A DNA stretch of 64,000 nt from Phytomonospora sp040655735 (GCF_040655735.1 NZ_JBFAKK010000007.1:310001-374000); one strand, 5' to 3'; counted from the stretch's first letter, positions 25,120-33,394 are shown. Program-made: numbers and translations. The notes: a model not told the origin generated them from the sequence alone.

Positions 25120-26665
25120 GCCCTCTACCGGCGCGATCCTCACTGGCCCCGCCGGGCTCCCCGCCCGCACTCTCGGGTGGGCCGTCCTCGCGTGGACGAT
25201 CAAGTACCTTCGCCAACCCGACGGCCCCGACGCGGGCAAGCCGTGGCGGTTCAGCGCCGAACAGGTGCGGTTCCTGCTGTGGTTCTACGCACTCGACGCG
25301 TTCGGGCGCTTCACCTATCGCCGTGCGATCTACCGCCGCAGCAAGGGCCACGGGAAAGATCCCCTAGCCGCTGCGCTGGCGCTGATCGAGTTCCTCGGTC
25401 CCTGCCGCTACGGCGGCACCACCGACGCGGGCGACCCGATCGCCATCCCGCACTCCTCGGCGTGGGTCCAGCTCGCCGCCGTCTCCGAGGCGCAGACCAA
25501 CAACACCATGTCGTTGGTCCTCGGGATGCTGGAAGGTTCCCCCGCCGTCGAGGTCTACGGCCTCGACATCGGCAAGACCATCATCTACAGCCGAACGGGC
25601 AAGCTCCAAACGGTCACCTCCTCGCCCCGCTCCATGGAGGGCAACCGGCCGAGTTTCGCCCTCCTCAACGAGGTTCAGCACTGGCTGAGCAGCAACGACG
25701 GACACGCGATGGCCGACGTCATCCGACGCAACCTCGGCAAAAGCCGGGACGGCGCCGGACGGTCCGTCGAGATCTGTAACGCCCACGTACCCGGCGAAGA
25801 GTCCGTAGGAGAGAAGTCCTACGAGGCGTGGCAATCCATCGTGGAGGGCCGCTCGCAAGCGTCGGGCATCCTCTACGACTCCCGCGAGGCACCGCCGACC
25901 ACGGACATGTCCGACCCGGTCAGCCTCCGCGCCGGACTCGCCGCCGCCTACGGCGACTCGGCCGCATGGGTCGACCTCGACCGCATCGCCGGCGAGATCT
26001 GGGACCCCGGCACCCCCGCGAGCACCTCGCGCCGCTACTACCTCAACCAAGTCACCGCCGCCGAGGACGCGTGGACGACCGCCCACGACTGGGACGCCTG
26101 CGCGCTCCTCGACGCCCTCGCCCCCGGCGACCTGGTCACCATCGGCGGAGACGGCTCCCGCTCCGACGACTCGACCGCACTCGCCGTCTGCCGCGTCCCC
26201 GACGGGCTACTAGACCTCGCCGCCGTGTGGGAACAACCCGACGGCCCCGCCGCCGCGACGTGGGAGGTTCCCCGCGCCGAGGTGGACGCCATGATGGCGC
26301 ATCTCTTCGGCCGGTACCGCGTCCTCGCCGCTTACTGGGACGTCGCCGGATGGGAGTCCTACATAGACAAGTGGAGCGTGGAGTACGGCGACGTCCTCGC
26401 GGTGAAGGCGTCGAGCCGTTCGGCCGTCGGCTGGGACATGCGCTCGCGAACTAAAGAGTTTGTACAGCGCGGCGCCGAGACCATGCACGCCGCGATCCTC
26501 GACGGCACCTTGATTCACACTGGACACCCCGTCCTCCGTCGCCACGTCCTCAACGCCCGCCGCCGCCCGAACCGTTGGGGCGTCGGATGGGGGACAGAGC
26601 ACCGGGAGTCCGCCCGCAAGGTCGACGCCCTCGCCGCCGCGACCCTCGCACGGATCGCACGATAA
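25079..26665 (+). CDS. Phage terminase large subunit
   Basis: A 528-residue packaging motor, apparently intact. The ATPase has a Walker A-like RRSKGHGKDPLA near residue 90 and a Walker B-like SFALLNEVQHW. The nuclease half has the acidic GGDGSRSDDSTAL. The start at 25079 is a TTG; no better start exists before the ATPase domain. In phages the portal gene follows directly, but here about 1.8 kb of reverse-oriented cargo intervenes. Confidence 0.88.
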   Translation: MTTTDAPSATTRVEPSTGAILTGPAGLPARTLGWAVLAWTIKYLRQPDGPDAGKPWRFSAEQVRFLLWFYALDAFGRFTYRRAIYRRSKGHGKDPLAAALALIEFLGPCRYGGTTDAGDPIAIPHSSAWVQLAAVSEAQTNNTMSLVLGMLEGSPAVEVYGLDIGKTIIYSRTGKLQTVTSSPRSMEGNRPSFALLNEVQHWLSSNDGHAMADVIRRNLGKSRDGAGRSVEICNAHVPGEESVGEKSYEAWQSIVEGRSQASGILYDSREAPPTTDMSDPVSLRAGLAAAYGDSAAWVDLDRIAGEIWDPGTPASTSRRYYLNQVTAAEDAWTTAHDWDACALLDALAPGDLVTIGGDGSRSDDSTALAVCRVPDGLLDLAAVWEQPDGPAAATWEVPRAEVDAMMAHLFGRYRVLAAYWDVAGWESYIDKWSVEYGDVLAVKASSRSAVGWDMRSRTKEFVQRGAETMHAAILDGTLIHTGHPVLRRHVLNARRRPNRWGVGWGTEHRESARKVDALAAATLARIAR

Positions 26666-26704
26666 GACGTCCTCGCCGCCGGTGCCGACAAACTCACCGA
26701 CCGG

Positions 26705-27250
26705 TCAGGAGAGGTGTGGGCGCTGTAGATCCGGGGGCGGCGGAAGAACGGGCGGGGTGTCAGTCGGCACGTCGTTGTTGGCGGCTGGGCTCAAGAATCC
26801 GTCGCGCCCGTTCACATACCAGCGATTCCCGTTGTGGTCAGTCCAGCTCAGATGATGCTGCTTGATCACCCTTGGCGCCATCCCGTTGTAACGAATGAGA
26901 GCCTTCGTGGATGCATCAAGTCTCGGGAGTATCCGGATGATCTTTGATCTAGTCCGTTCCCACTGGTCTGGCCGGTCGGCACGGTGGTTAGCGGTCCAGA
27001 CCTCTCCGCATATGTCGAGGATCGGCCAATCACCGTGGTTATGAATGGCGACCATAAGTAGATGCGTCCGCCCTGCGACAGGTTTCGAGCCCACCACCTC
27101 AGGGGGCTGAAACTCGACCTCGACGAGACGAGCTTGCGCCCATGCGCGCTCACGCTCATCGGTCCGGCGCTCCCTGGATTCCTTCGTAGCGAGGACCAAC
27201 GCCACTGCGACCGCCGCCGTCGTTGCGACCGCACCCCCGACCTGCCCCAA
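26705..27250 (-). CDS. Single-span membrane protein downstream of Imm1
   Basis: A protein of about 181 residues with one N-terminal membrane segment (AVATTAAVAVALVLA). A basic, charged linker follows (KESRERRTDERER), then a soluble domain with beta-type strands (HLLMVAIHNHGDWPILDI, HHLSWTDHNGNRWYVNG). The start is uncertain; TTG at 27250 is the only in-frame option that keeps the helix. It lies 50 bases after the Imm1 stop on the same strand, so it may be co-transcribed with the toxin pair. I do not recognise the family. Its plan resembles the gene at 24107-24643. Confidence 0.6.
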   Translation of the reverse strand: MGQVGGAVATTAAVAVALVLATKESRERRTDERERAWAQARLVEVEFQPPEVVGSKPVAGRTHLLMVAIHNHGDWPILDICGEVWTANHRADRPDQWERTRSKIIRILPRLDASTKALIRYNGMAPRVIKQHHLSWTDHNGNRWYVNGRDGFLSPAANNDVPTDTPPVLPPPPDLQRPHLS

Positions 27251-27300
27251 TGCCGACAGAACGTCTGTCTACTTCGGCGTGTCTGCTGCGAGGAACTCGA

Positions 27301-27726
27301 TCACCGAGCATCCTCCGGTTCCTGCCATTCGAGCACCGTTGGTCGGGCTCCTCCACTGGCGATGAATTCCGTGACGGCCTCGGCGGCAACGGTCGGCGGC
27401 ACGGCCGCGTCGTCGTACGGGGTGGTCCGGTGTCCGCCGTAGTCGTAGGCCCAGTCATCCGGCGCCTCGATCGTGCCCCGGCTCCACGCGATCTCGTCAA
27501 AGCCCTTGTGCCACACGACGAGCGAGGCGCGCGGGTTACCCACGACTACCTCTAGGACGCGTTCGCCGATCTCCAACGACACCATCCCCGGTAGCGCCCG
27601 GCCCGTCCATTCGGCGGTCTCGGCGGCTAGCCACTCCTTGACTGCCGACGCCGGCACCTCCCGCGCGGCCTGGCGGACACCGCCGTACACCTTCACCGTC
27701 TCGACGGCGCTCACGTCCTCGCTCAT
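27301..27726 (-). CDS. Imm1 family immunity protein
   Basis: A 141-residue cytoplasmic protein. The C-terminal block, YDYGGHRTTPYDDA followed by AVTEFIASGGARPTVLEW, is the characteristic end of Imm1, the immunity family paired with deaminase toxins in polymorphic toxin systems. The ATG at 27726 overlaps the toxin stop codon by four bases (ATGA), so the two are translationally coupled in the order toxin then immunity. It should bind and block the deaminase encoded upstream. Confidence 0.85.
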   Translation of the reverse strand: MSEDVSAVETVKVYGGVRQAAREVPASAVKEWLAAETAEWTGRALPGMVSLEIGERVLEVVVGNPRASLVVWHKGFDEIAWSRGTIEAPDDWAYDYGGHRTTPYDDAAVPPTVAAEAVTEFIASGGARPTVLEWQEPEDAR

Positions 27727-28448
27727 GCCGCTACTCCTCTCCCATTGCCTGTGTACACCCTCGGGACTCCGCTCGGGCCGTAGACAGTCAGCGTCCATCC
27801 CTCCGGCAGCAGGAACGGCAACACCCGGTCACACGAGAAGGGCCGGTCGGCGCACACCTCATTGTTGATGTACACCACGGCATGCCGGATCTTCCGCAGG
27901 CGCATCAGCGCCGCCGCGTGCCCTTCGGCGTGGTCGGTTGCGACCGCGATTGCCGCGTACCTCGGCACCAACTTCGGGCCGCCCTTCCCCGGCCCCTCCC
28001 GCCCGCTCGACACATCCTCGATCCGTACTCCGCTCACGGTGGTCAACACACCGTCCGTGGGTGCCCTTCCGTGCTCAGGAACGGGGAGCCCGTCGAGGAA
28101 CCGGCGATAGAACGGCGGGGGCCACTCGTTCGACGGAGCGACCTCGGGCTCTCGCGCAGGGAACACAACCGGGGCACCGCCGGTGATGTAGCCGACGTAG
28201 TCACCGAGGTGACTGGACGCGACCGTTACTGCCTGCACCGTTTCCCCTAGCCGAGCCAGGGCCGCCGCCAGTGCGACAAGTGCGGTTGCAGCCTCATGTC
28301 GCCCCGATCCGGCCCATGTCTCGCGGAGCGCCTCACGTGCCCCGCCGACGGCATCGGCCACCGCATGTAGCCCCGCGTCGACTTCATCGAGCCTCTGTCG
28401 TTGCGACTCGATCACGCCAGCCAACTCGCCGATACTGCCCACGCCCAC
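27723..28448 (-). CDS. DddA-like (SCP1.201-like) cytidine deaminase toxin
   Basis: A protein of about 241 residues. Residues 1-90 are a helical module (GSIGELAGVIESQRQRL onward) of the WXG/ESX-like type seen in actinobacterial deaminase toxins. A Pro-rich linker follows. Residues about 160-241 are an SCP1.201-like deaminase: HAEG at 173-176 supplies the zinc histidine and catalytic glutamate, and Cys199 and Cys206 in NNEVCADRPFSC are the other zinc ligands. LLPEGWTLTVYGP closes the core. The family includes DddA, which deaminates cytosine in double-stranded DNA; that substrate is inferred here. The GTG at 28448 (or 28442) is the start. No signal peptide is seen. Confidence 0.82.
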   Translation of the reverse strand: MGVGSIGELAGVIESQRQRLDEVDAGLHAVADAVGGAREALRETWAGSGRHEAATALVALAAALARLGETVQAVTVASSHLGDYVGYITGGAPVVFPAREPEVAPSNEWPPPFYRRFLDGLPVPEHGRAPTDGVLTTVSGVRIEDVSSGREGPGKGGPKLVPRYAAIAVATDHAEGHAAALMRLRKIRHAVVYINNEVCADRPFSCDRVLPFLLPEGWTLTVYGPSGVPRVYTGNGRGVAA

Positions 28449-28475
28449 CGCCCCCGCCCCATCGGGCCGAACTGA

Positions 28476-29085
28476 GGGGGTGACCGTATCGCCACCTTCG
28501 GACGGAAAGCCAGGGCAGCAGTGGTCGCGACCGCCCGCGACGTCCTCGACCTCCACTCCCGGGAACGCCCCCGGCTCGACCTGATCGACCGGTACCTACC
28601 GCCCGGACGGCCCGTACATGCCACGTTCGGCGAACCCGGAGTACCGAACCCTCGTCAAACGCTCCCGTACCCCCTTGCTCCCGCTGGTCGTCAACAACAT
28701 TGCGCAGGCTCGCTACGTCGACGGGTATCGGCGGGCGGACCTTGTCGACCCGGTCCCGGCGTGGCGCTGGTGGCAGGTCAACGGCATGGACGCCAGGCAA
28801 TCCGCGATCACCCGCGCCGCCGTTTCCTACGGGGCCGCGTACGTGACCGTCGTTCCCGGCGACGACCTCGACGGCGCCCGCGTCCCGGTCATCCGAGGCC
28901 ACTCCCCGCGCCGAGCGTTCGCCCTCTATGACGACCCCGGCGACGACTGGCCCGTGTACTTCGTGCGCGTCGACCCGACCCGCCGAGGCGGGAAGACCGT
29001 GCGCATCGTGCGCCTGTACGACGACACTGCCGTACACACCTTCCATACCGGCACGTCGGCCGGCGACAACCCCGCACGTCGAGAG
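28476..29085 (+). pseudogene. Frameshifted, 3'-truncated phage portal protein
   Basis: The portal N-terminal region reads RIATFGRKARAAVVATARD then RERPRLDLIDRYLPP in one frame from 28476. It continues as DGPYMPRSANPEYRTLV from about 28606 in the next frame, so one extra base lies within 28600-28606. The second frame goes on through LLPLVVNNIAQARYVDGYR and AWRWWQVNGMDARQSAI to about 29080, where homology stops. A full portal is about 450-500 residues, so more than half is gone. The open frame beyond 29085 is antisense of the next gene. Confidence 0.8.
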
Positions 29086-29096
29086 ACACGCCGGAC

Positions 29097-29123
29097 CCGG
29101 GACGCCCCGGCGGAGCGTCCCGG
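29097..29123 (-). terminator. Terminator-like hairpin at right edge of prophage
   Basis: A 9-bp perfect stem (CCGGGACGC and its complement) with a 9-base loop, 35 bases beyond the stop of the leftward gene 29158-29748. It marks the point where portal homology has ended and host DNA resumes. Confidence 0.55.
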
Positions 29124-29157
29124 CGTGGTCGGTCACCCGTGGCAGCGGGCGGTTTCC

Positions 29158-29748
29158 TCAGGCGTTGCGTCGGTGGGCGTGGCTTCGGCGGCTCGAACGG
29201 GTCTCGCGGTGGCGTGGCGCGGCGGGGACCTCGGCGGTGAGGCGTTCGGGCCAGGTGAAGTCGAGGGGCTGGTCGGGGAGGAGGAGCCGCCACTCGTCGG
29301 TGAGGTCGCGCAGCGCGTCGACGGCCCGCTCGACTTGCTTGTCCACGTAGGGGAACGGGATCTGTGCGACGACGCCCCACGCTTCGCGGGCTGCGGCCGT
29401 CGGGTCGGTCGGGGTGGGGTGTTCGGCGAGTTCGTGGACGACGCCCGCGAGCACTTCGGCGAGGGTCAGGTCGTGGCCGTAGGCCTTGAGGATGCGTTCG
29501 CTGCGGGCCGCCGCGTCGTGGCGGGGGGTGCCGGAGACGACGCGCATGGAGTCGAAGAGGGCGCCGGCGGCGATGCAGCCGAAGACGCCGGCGGGGAGGG
29601 ACAGTTCGCGTTCGGCGACGGCGTGGGCGAGGTCGTGCGGGGTTCGCCACTTGCGGTCGTGGGACGTCATGTCGAGGACCACGCCGTCGGCGCGGTGGAG
29701 GACTGTGCGTGTGCCGCCTCGTGCGGCCGGAAGGAACTCGATCCGCAT
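29158..29748 (-). CDS. Conserved actinobacterial hypothetical protein
   Basis: A 196-residue protein of no family I can name. It begins with beta-type strands (MRIEFLPAARGGTRTVLHR, GVVLDMTSHDRKW). A helix with PHDLAHAVAERELSLPAGVFGCIAAGALF follows; the HDLAH arrangement could be a metal site but is not proof of an enzyme. The rest is helical with a basic, histidine-rich C terminus. It is the first host gene right of the prophage remnant. Confidence 0.65.
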   Translation of the reverse strand: MRIEFLPAARGGTRTVLHRADGVVLDMTSHDRKWRTPHDLAHAVAERELSLPAGVFGCIAAGALFDSMRVVSGTPRHDAAARSERILKAYGHDLTLAEVLAGVVHELAEHPTPTDPTAAAREAWGVVAQIPFPYVDKQVERAVDALRDLTDEWRLLLPDQPLDFTWPERLTAEVPAAPRHRETRSSRRSHAHRRNA

Positions 29749-29860
29749 GTATCGATGGTGGGGTCTACCGGCAGGTATTGCTAGAGGCTGAGCGGATTTT
29801 TGATCGAGGGGTGTCGATTTGCGTGAGTGAGGGCGGAGGGTCGCGGAGGGTGGCGGGCGC

Positions 29861-30112
29861 TCAGCTGTCGGGACGGAGGCGGTGGAAGTCGGCCCTGATC
29901 GCGCTCTGCTTTGCGTAGTGGTCTTCGAGGCGGTGGCGGCCGTGGTGGCGGTCCAGTTTGTAGGCGAGCAGGCAGAAGTAGCAGGTGCAGTACTTGGCGA
30001 CGGAGAGGTCGCGACTGTGGGCGGCGCTGACGAGGGTCGCGATCGCGGCCGCGACGGGGAGTGTCGCCAGCAGGGTCGCGCCGACGATGAGTGTTACGTT
30101 CTCCGGTGACAT
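29861..30112 (-). CDS. Small single-span membrane protein
   Basis: An 83-residue protein. The ATG at 30112 follows AAAGGA at good spacing. Residues 5-28 (VTLIVGATLLATLPVAAAIATLV) form one membrane helix. The remainder is soluble, with a CTCYFC cysteine cluster and a basic, histidine-rich end. It is probably the last gene of the small leftward cluster facing the XRE regulator. Function unknown. Confidence 0.6.
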   Translation of the reverse strand: MSPENVTLIVGATLLATLPVAAAIATLVSAAHSRDLSVAKYCTCYFCLLAYKLDRHHGRHRLEDHYAKQSAIRADFHRLRPDS

Positions 30113-30208
30113 GGTTTTTCCTTTCTGTGTCCAGGCGGCCACCCGGTGTTTTCGAGGCGACGGGCGGCCGCCGTTTTCGTGGGCGTCGCTCACCCGCTCG
30201 CACGGAGA

Positions 30209-30430
30209 TCACGGCTCGGCGTGCGAGCGGGGAGATTCGTGGGTGGCGGTTGTGGTTGCGGTGGCGGCGGCCTCGGCGAGGGCGTCGACGGCTTGGCCGT
30301 TGAGCGCGCAGGGCCAGTGGTCGGCGCAGGTGCGGCAGAAGCCGTCCGGGCCGCGTTGGTGGGCGGCGAGGAGTCGCCAGGCGGGGTCGGTGCGGTCGGC
30401 GGGATCGGGTCCGGCCGGATCAGAGGGCAC
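30209..30430 (-). CDS. Small cysteine-containing hypothetical protein
   Basis: A 73-residue protein from a GTG at 30430 that overlaps the end of the preceding gene by 11 bases. The core AWRLLAAHQRGPDGFCRTCADHWPC holds three cysteines and a histidine and may bind zinc. A threonine- and alanine-rich tail follows. Similar small proteins accompany XRE/DUF397 loci in actinomycetes. Confidence 0.55.
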   Translation of the reverse strand: MPSDPAGPDPADRTDPAWRLLAAHQRGPDGFCRTCADHWPCALNGQAVDALAEAAATATTTATHESPRSHAEP

Positions 30431-30692
30431 AGCGGGGTTCCGGGCAGCGGAGGTCGGCGACGGACGTGACGCCGATCCTCGCGAGGAGCCGCGACGCCCA
30501 GCGGGCTTCTTCCGGTGAGGCCGAGATGTGCCGCTTGGCGACGTGCACCGCCCACGCCAGGTCCTCGACGCAGCCGGATTCGCGTGTCGGGCAGGAGATG
30601 CGGTACTCGGCGAGCACGGCGGAGATCTGTTGACGGTGCGACTGGCCGAACCAGCCGGCAAGGCGTTCGAGCGTTGTGTCCGCATTGGACAT
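30420..30692 (-). CDS. Small hypothetical protein of XRE/DUF397 locus
   Basis: A 90-residue, mostly helical protein from the ATG at 30692, with the G-rich GTGGGGG as ribosome site. It shows LERLAGWFGQSHRQQISAVL and VAKRHISASPEEARWASRLL. It is divergent from the XRE regulator at 30861 across a 168-base gap that must hold both promoters. No known domain was recognised. Confidence 0.6.
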   Translation of the reverse strand: MSNADTTLERLAGWFGQSHRQQISAVLAEYRISCPTRESGCVEDLAWAVHVAKRHISASPEEARWASRLLARIGVTSVADLRCPEPRCAL

Positions 30693-30860
30693 GGGAGCCC
30701 CCACTCCACTAGTGACTATCCCCTTTGATCACTGACAGTCATCAGCAAACCACACTGTTTGGCGACGCGCAATATGTCTTGCGCGATTTTCTCCGGCGTG
30801 TCGCGAGGGGTGCCCGGATCGCGCGCCGGTTTAGGCTGAGCCGACTCGGAGGTGAAACTC

Positions 30861-31709
30861 ATGGCTCCACGCACGGACCCATCGGCGATGCGCTGGCTCA
30901 TCGGCACTGAGATGGCGCGTATTCGCAAGCAGGCGGGGATGACGCTCGCCGAGGTCGCGACGGCGACCGAGATCAGCAAGCCGAAGATCGGCAACATGGA
31001 GACCGGTCGCTTCCATCAGTTTCCGGAGGACATCGACCGCATCTTGAGCGCGTGCCGTGCCGACCGCCATGACATCGACCGGATCGTCAACCTCGCTTCG
31101 CAGCAGGATGCGAAGACGTGGTGGGCGCCTTGGTCCAACGTGGTCCCCGACTGGTTTCGCACCTACGCGGGCTTGGAGGGGCTGGCCGAGGCGGCGTTCA
31201 TGTTCGAGCCGATGGTGATCCCGGGTCTGCTCCAGACCTCGGCGTACGCGCGGGCGGTGACCGGTGGGACGGGCTTCGTGCGGCCGGATCAGACCGAACG
31301 GTTCGTGTCGTTCCGGCAGGCCCGCGCCGAACGGCTCGCGGCCACAGACGAGTTCAGCCTGCACGCGGTCATCGGCTTGGCGGCCTTGCAGTTGGCGGTG
31401 GGGACGGTGGAGGAGAGGCGGGAGCAACTGCGGCACCTGCTCGCGGAAGGAGAGCGCGAGAATGTGACGATCCAGGTGCTGCGGCCCGAGGACGGCATGC
31501 ATCCGGCAGGCGAGATTGGGCAGTACTTCATCCTGGAGTTCGCCGGCGCCCGCCCGATCGCGTACAGCGAGATGTTCGATGGGGCGATTTACGTGCAAGA
31601 CGTTGACAGCATTGAGACTTACCGGATGGTGGCGGATAATCTTCGGCAGGTCGCGCAGTCGCCGGCTGCATCCGTCAAGACCATCAAGGGTCTCCTTGGA
31701 GCCCTGTAA
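30861..31709 (+). CDS. XRE family regulator with DUF5753 domain (WhiJ-like)
   Basis: A 282-residue regulator. Residues 12-70 are an XRE helix-turn-helix (IGTEMARIRKQAGMTLAEV, then EISKPKIGNMETG). The DUF5753 domain fills about 90-275 (MFEPMVIPGLLQTSAYARA, REQLRHLLAEGE, EIGQYFILEFAGA). The ATG at 30861 has GGAGG at ideal spacing; an in-frame GTG at 30852 overlaps that ribosome site and is rejected. With the DUF397 gene 15 bases on, it forms the common actinomycete pair related to the whiJ developmental locus. Confidence 0.93.
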   Translation: MAPRTDPSAMRWLIGTEMARIRKQAGMTLAEVATATEISKPKIGNMETGRFHQFPEDIDRILSACRADRHDIDRIVNLASQQDAKTWWAPWSNVVPDWFRTYAGLEGLAEAAFMFEPMVIPGLLQTSAYARAVTGGTGFVRPDQTERFVSFRQARAERLAATDEFSLHAVIGLAALQLAVGTVEERREQLRHLLAEGERENVTIQVLRPEDGMHPAGEIGQYFILEFAGARPIAYSEMFDGAIYVQDVDSIETYRMVADNLRQVAQSPAASVKTIKGLLGAL

Positions 31710-31724
31710 CCGAAGGAGTCTGCC

Positions 31725-31934
31725 GTGACCCCGCGAGACCTGAGCACCATGCGGTGGGTCAAGAGCAGCCGTAGTTCGAACAACGGCGCGTGTGTCGAGG
31801 TCGCGGAGCACGCTGCCGAAGTGCTCGTCCGCGACTCCAAAATCACCGGGCACGACTACCCGACGCTCTCCCTCCCCGCCGCCGCGTGGACGTCCTTCCT
31901 CACGGAAGTCCGCACCGGCCGCCTGGACTCCTAA
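31725..31934 (+). CDS. DUF397 family protein
   Basis: A 69-residue DUF397 protein with the standard signatures: MRWVKSSRSSNNGACVEVA near the start, VLVRDSKITG in the middle and AAAWTSFLTEVRTGRL at the end. DUF397 proteins act as partners, often antagonists, of the adjacent XRE-DUF5753 regulators. GTG start. Confidence 0.93.
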   Translation: MTPRDLSTMRWVKSSRSSNNGACVEVAEHAAEVLVRDSKITGHDYPTLSLPAAAWTSFLTEVRTGRLDS

Positions 31935-31995
31935 CCCCGCGTCTCTACCCCTCAAATCGCTCGCGCCCCAACCCCCCGTCCCCCAAACTCGGGAC

Positions 31996-32862
31996 ATGCT
32001 CACCACCGCCCCACCCGCCGCCGCCCTCACCTGGGCGGCCTCGGTTGCCGGCCCCCGCGCGACCATCACCGCCGTCACCGAACTCGGCGGCGGCATGCAC
32101 GCGGCCACCCACCTCATCACCACCGAGAATCCATGGACCGAAACAGTGCTGCGGCGTTTCGAGCCCGGCGACGACGCCGCCGAACGCGAGGCCCACATCC
32201 TCAGCGCCCTCAGTATTCTCGGCGGACTTGACGGGTTCGCGCCTGCGCTATTGGCGGCGGATCCGGGTGGGGAACTGTTCGGCGAGCCCGCCGTCCTCAT
32301 CTCCAAACTCCCCGGCCACGGCAACATCACCCCCACCGACCCCCTCGACTGGGCGACCCAACTCGGCCGCGCCCTCGCCCGCCTGCACGCGCTCCCCATC
32401 TCCGCAGGCTTCCGCGACCGCATCACCGAGACCAAACCCCCGCAACACCCGCACGTCGCGGAGTCGTGGGACGAGATGTCCTCCCAACCCCGCGTCTTCT
32501 CCCACGTCGACTACTGGTCGGGCAACACCGTCTGGACCGACCAAAACCTCACCGGCATCGTCGACTGGTCGGCCGCCGGCACCGCCCCCCGCGCCTACGA
32601 CCTCTCCTGGTGCCGCGACGACATCATGCTCATCCACGACGACGAAACCGTCGCCGACGCCTTCCTGGCCGCCTACGAGTCCGAGTCGGGTACCAAAATC
32701 CACGACATCTTCCTCTGGGACCTCTGGACGGCAAGCCGCACCCTCGAACACGTCCACACCTGGTCGAAGGGCTACATCGACCTCGGCCGCCCCGACATGA
32801 CCGGCGCCTTCCTCACCGCCCGCAAGTCGGCCTGGCTGGCCCGGCTCGACGCACGGATCTGA
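31996..32862 (+). CDS. APH-type phosphotransferase family protein
   Basis: A 288-residue small-molecule kinase fold. The N lobe carries the nucleotide loop TELGGGMHAATHLI and VLRRFEP with the likely ATP lysine position replaced by arginine. The catalytic loop is FSHVDYWSGNTVW (His-x-Asp...Asn) and the metal site is IVDWSAAGTAPRAYDLSW. Members phosphorylate aminoglycosides, homoserine or similar hydroxyl compounds; the substrate here is unknown. It starts at the ATG at 31996. Confidence 0.85.
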   Translation: MLTTAPPAAALTWAASVAGPRATITAVTELGGGMHAATHLITTENPWTETVLRRFEPGDDAAEREAHILSALSILGGLDGFAPALLAADPGGELFGEPAVLISKLPGHGNITPTDPLDWATQLGRALARLHALPISAGFRDRITETKPPQHPHVAESWDEMSSQPRVFSHVDYWSGNTVWTDQNLTGIVDWSAAGTAPRAYDLSWCRDDIMLIHDDETVADAFLAAYESESGTKIHDIFLWDLWTASRTLEHVHTWSKGYIDLGRPDMTGAFLTARKSAWLARLDARI

Positions 32863-32982
32863 GCGGCCCTCCCGACCCTCCCGGCTCGGGCGACTCCAGC
32901 GATTCCAGCGGCGCTCCATTGTGGAGTTTGCACGGGGTCGTCACAATCGGCGATGACGTGCCCACGCCCTGAGGAGGCCGCG

Positions 32983-33369
32983 ATGCCCCATCGACCCTCA
33001 CGCATCGGTGATCCCGAACGCGCCCACGCCCGCCGCGTCCTCGACGAGGCCTACCGCTCGGGCTACCTGGGAGAAGACGAGTACCACGCGCGCCTCGACC
33101 TGCTCCAGGCCGCGATCTGGGACACCGACCTCGCCGACGTGATCGGCGACCTCGGCCTGGTCGGCGACCCCGCCCAGCAGGCCGCCGGGTACGGCTCGCC
33201 CGCCTACGGCGAGCCGGTGCAGCGCATCGACCAGCGTTTCCACTACTCCGAGCGTCAGCCGATCGCCCGCCGGATCTCCGAGGGCGTCGGCGCCGTCTGG
33301 TCGGTCATCGGCCTCGTCGCGCTGGTGGCCGTGGTGTGGTTCTGCTGCGCGGCCGTCAACGACCTCTAG
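32983..33369 (+). CDS. DUF1707 domain membrane protein
   Basis: A 128-residue protein from the ATG at 32983, with GAGGAGG upstream. Residues 5-60 are DUF1707 (RIGDPERAHARRVLDEAYRSG to DTDLADVIGDL), a short helical module common at the N terminus of actinobacterial membrane proteins. A linker follows, then one C-terminal membrane helix (VWSVIGLVALVAVVWF). Function unknown. Confidence 0.85.
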   Translation: MPHRPSRIGDPERAHARRVLDEAYRSGYLGEDEYHARLDLLQAAIWDTDLADVIGDLGLVGDPAQQAAGYGSPAYGEPVQRIDQRFHYSERQPIARRISEGVGAVWSVIGLVALVAVVWFCCAAVNDL

Positions 33370-33394
33370 CCGACCCGCACGGCCGGCCGGGCCC

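Larger units (their letters stand above)
23063..29085. mobile_element. Decayed prophage with reverse-oriented cargo
   Basis: Rightward phage genes are in the usual order: antirepressor (broken), HNH nuclease, small DNA-associated protein, small terminase, large terminase, portal (broken and cut short). No capsid, tail, lysis or integrase genes remain. Four leftward genes are lodged among them at 24107-24643 and 26705-28448. Base composition drops visibly in the cargo near 26.8-27.3 kb. I found no direct-repeat attachment sites. Confidence 0.8.

Noticed and set aside
29158..29784. Continuation of the portal frame to 29784
   Set aside because: Beyond about 29085 the frame is antisense of the 29158-29748 gene and loses all portal resemblance.
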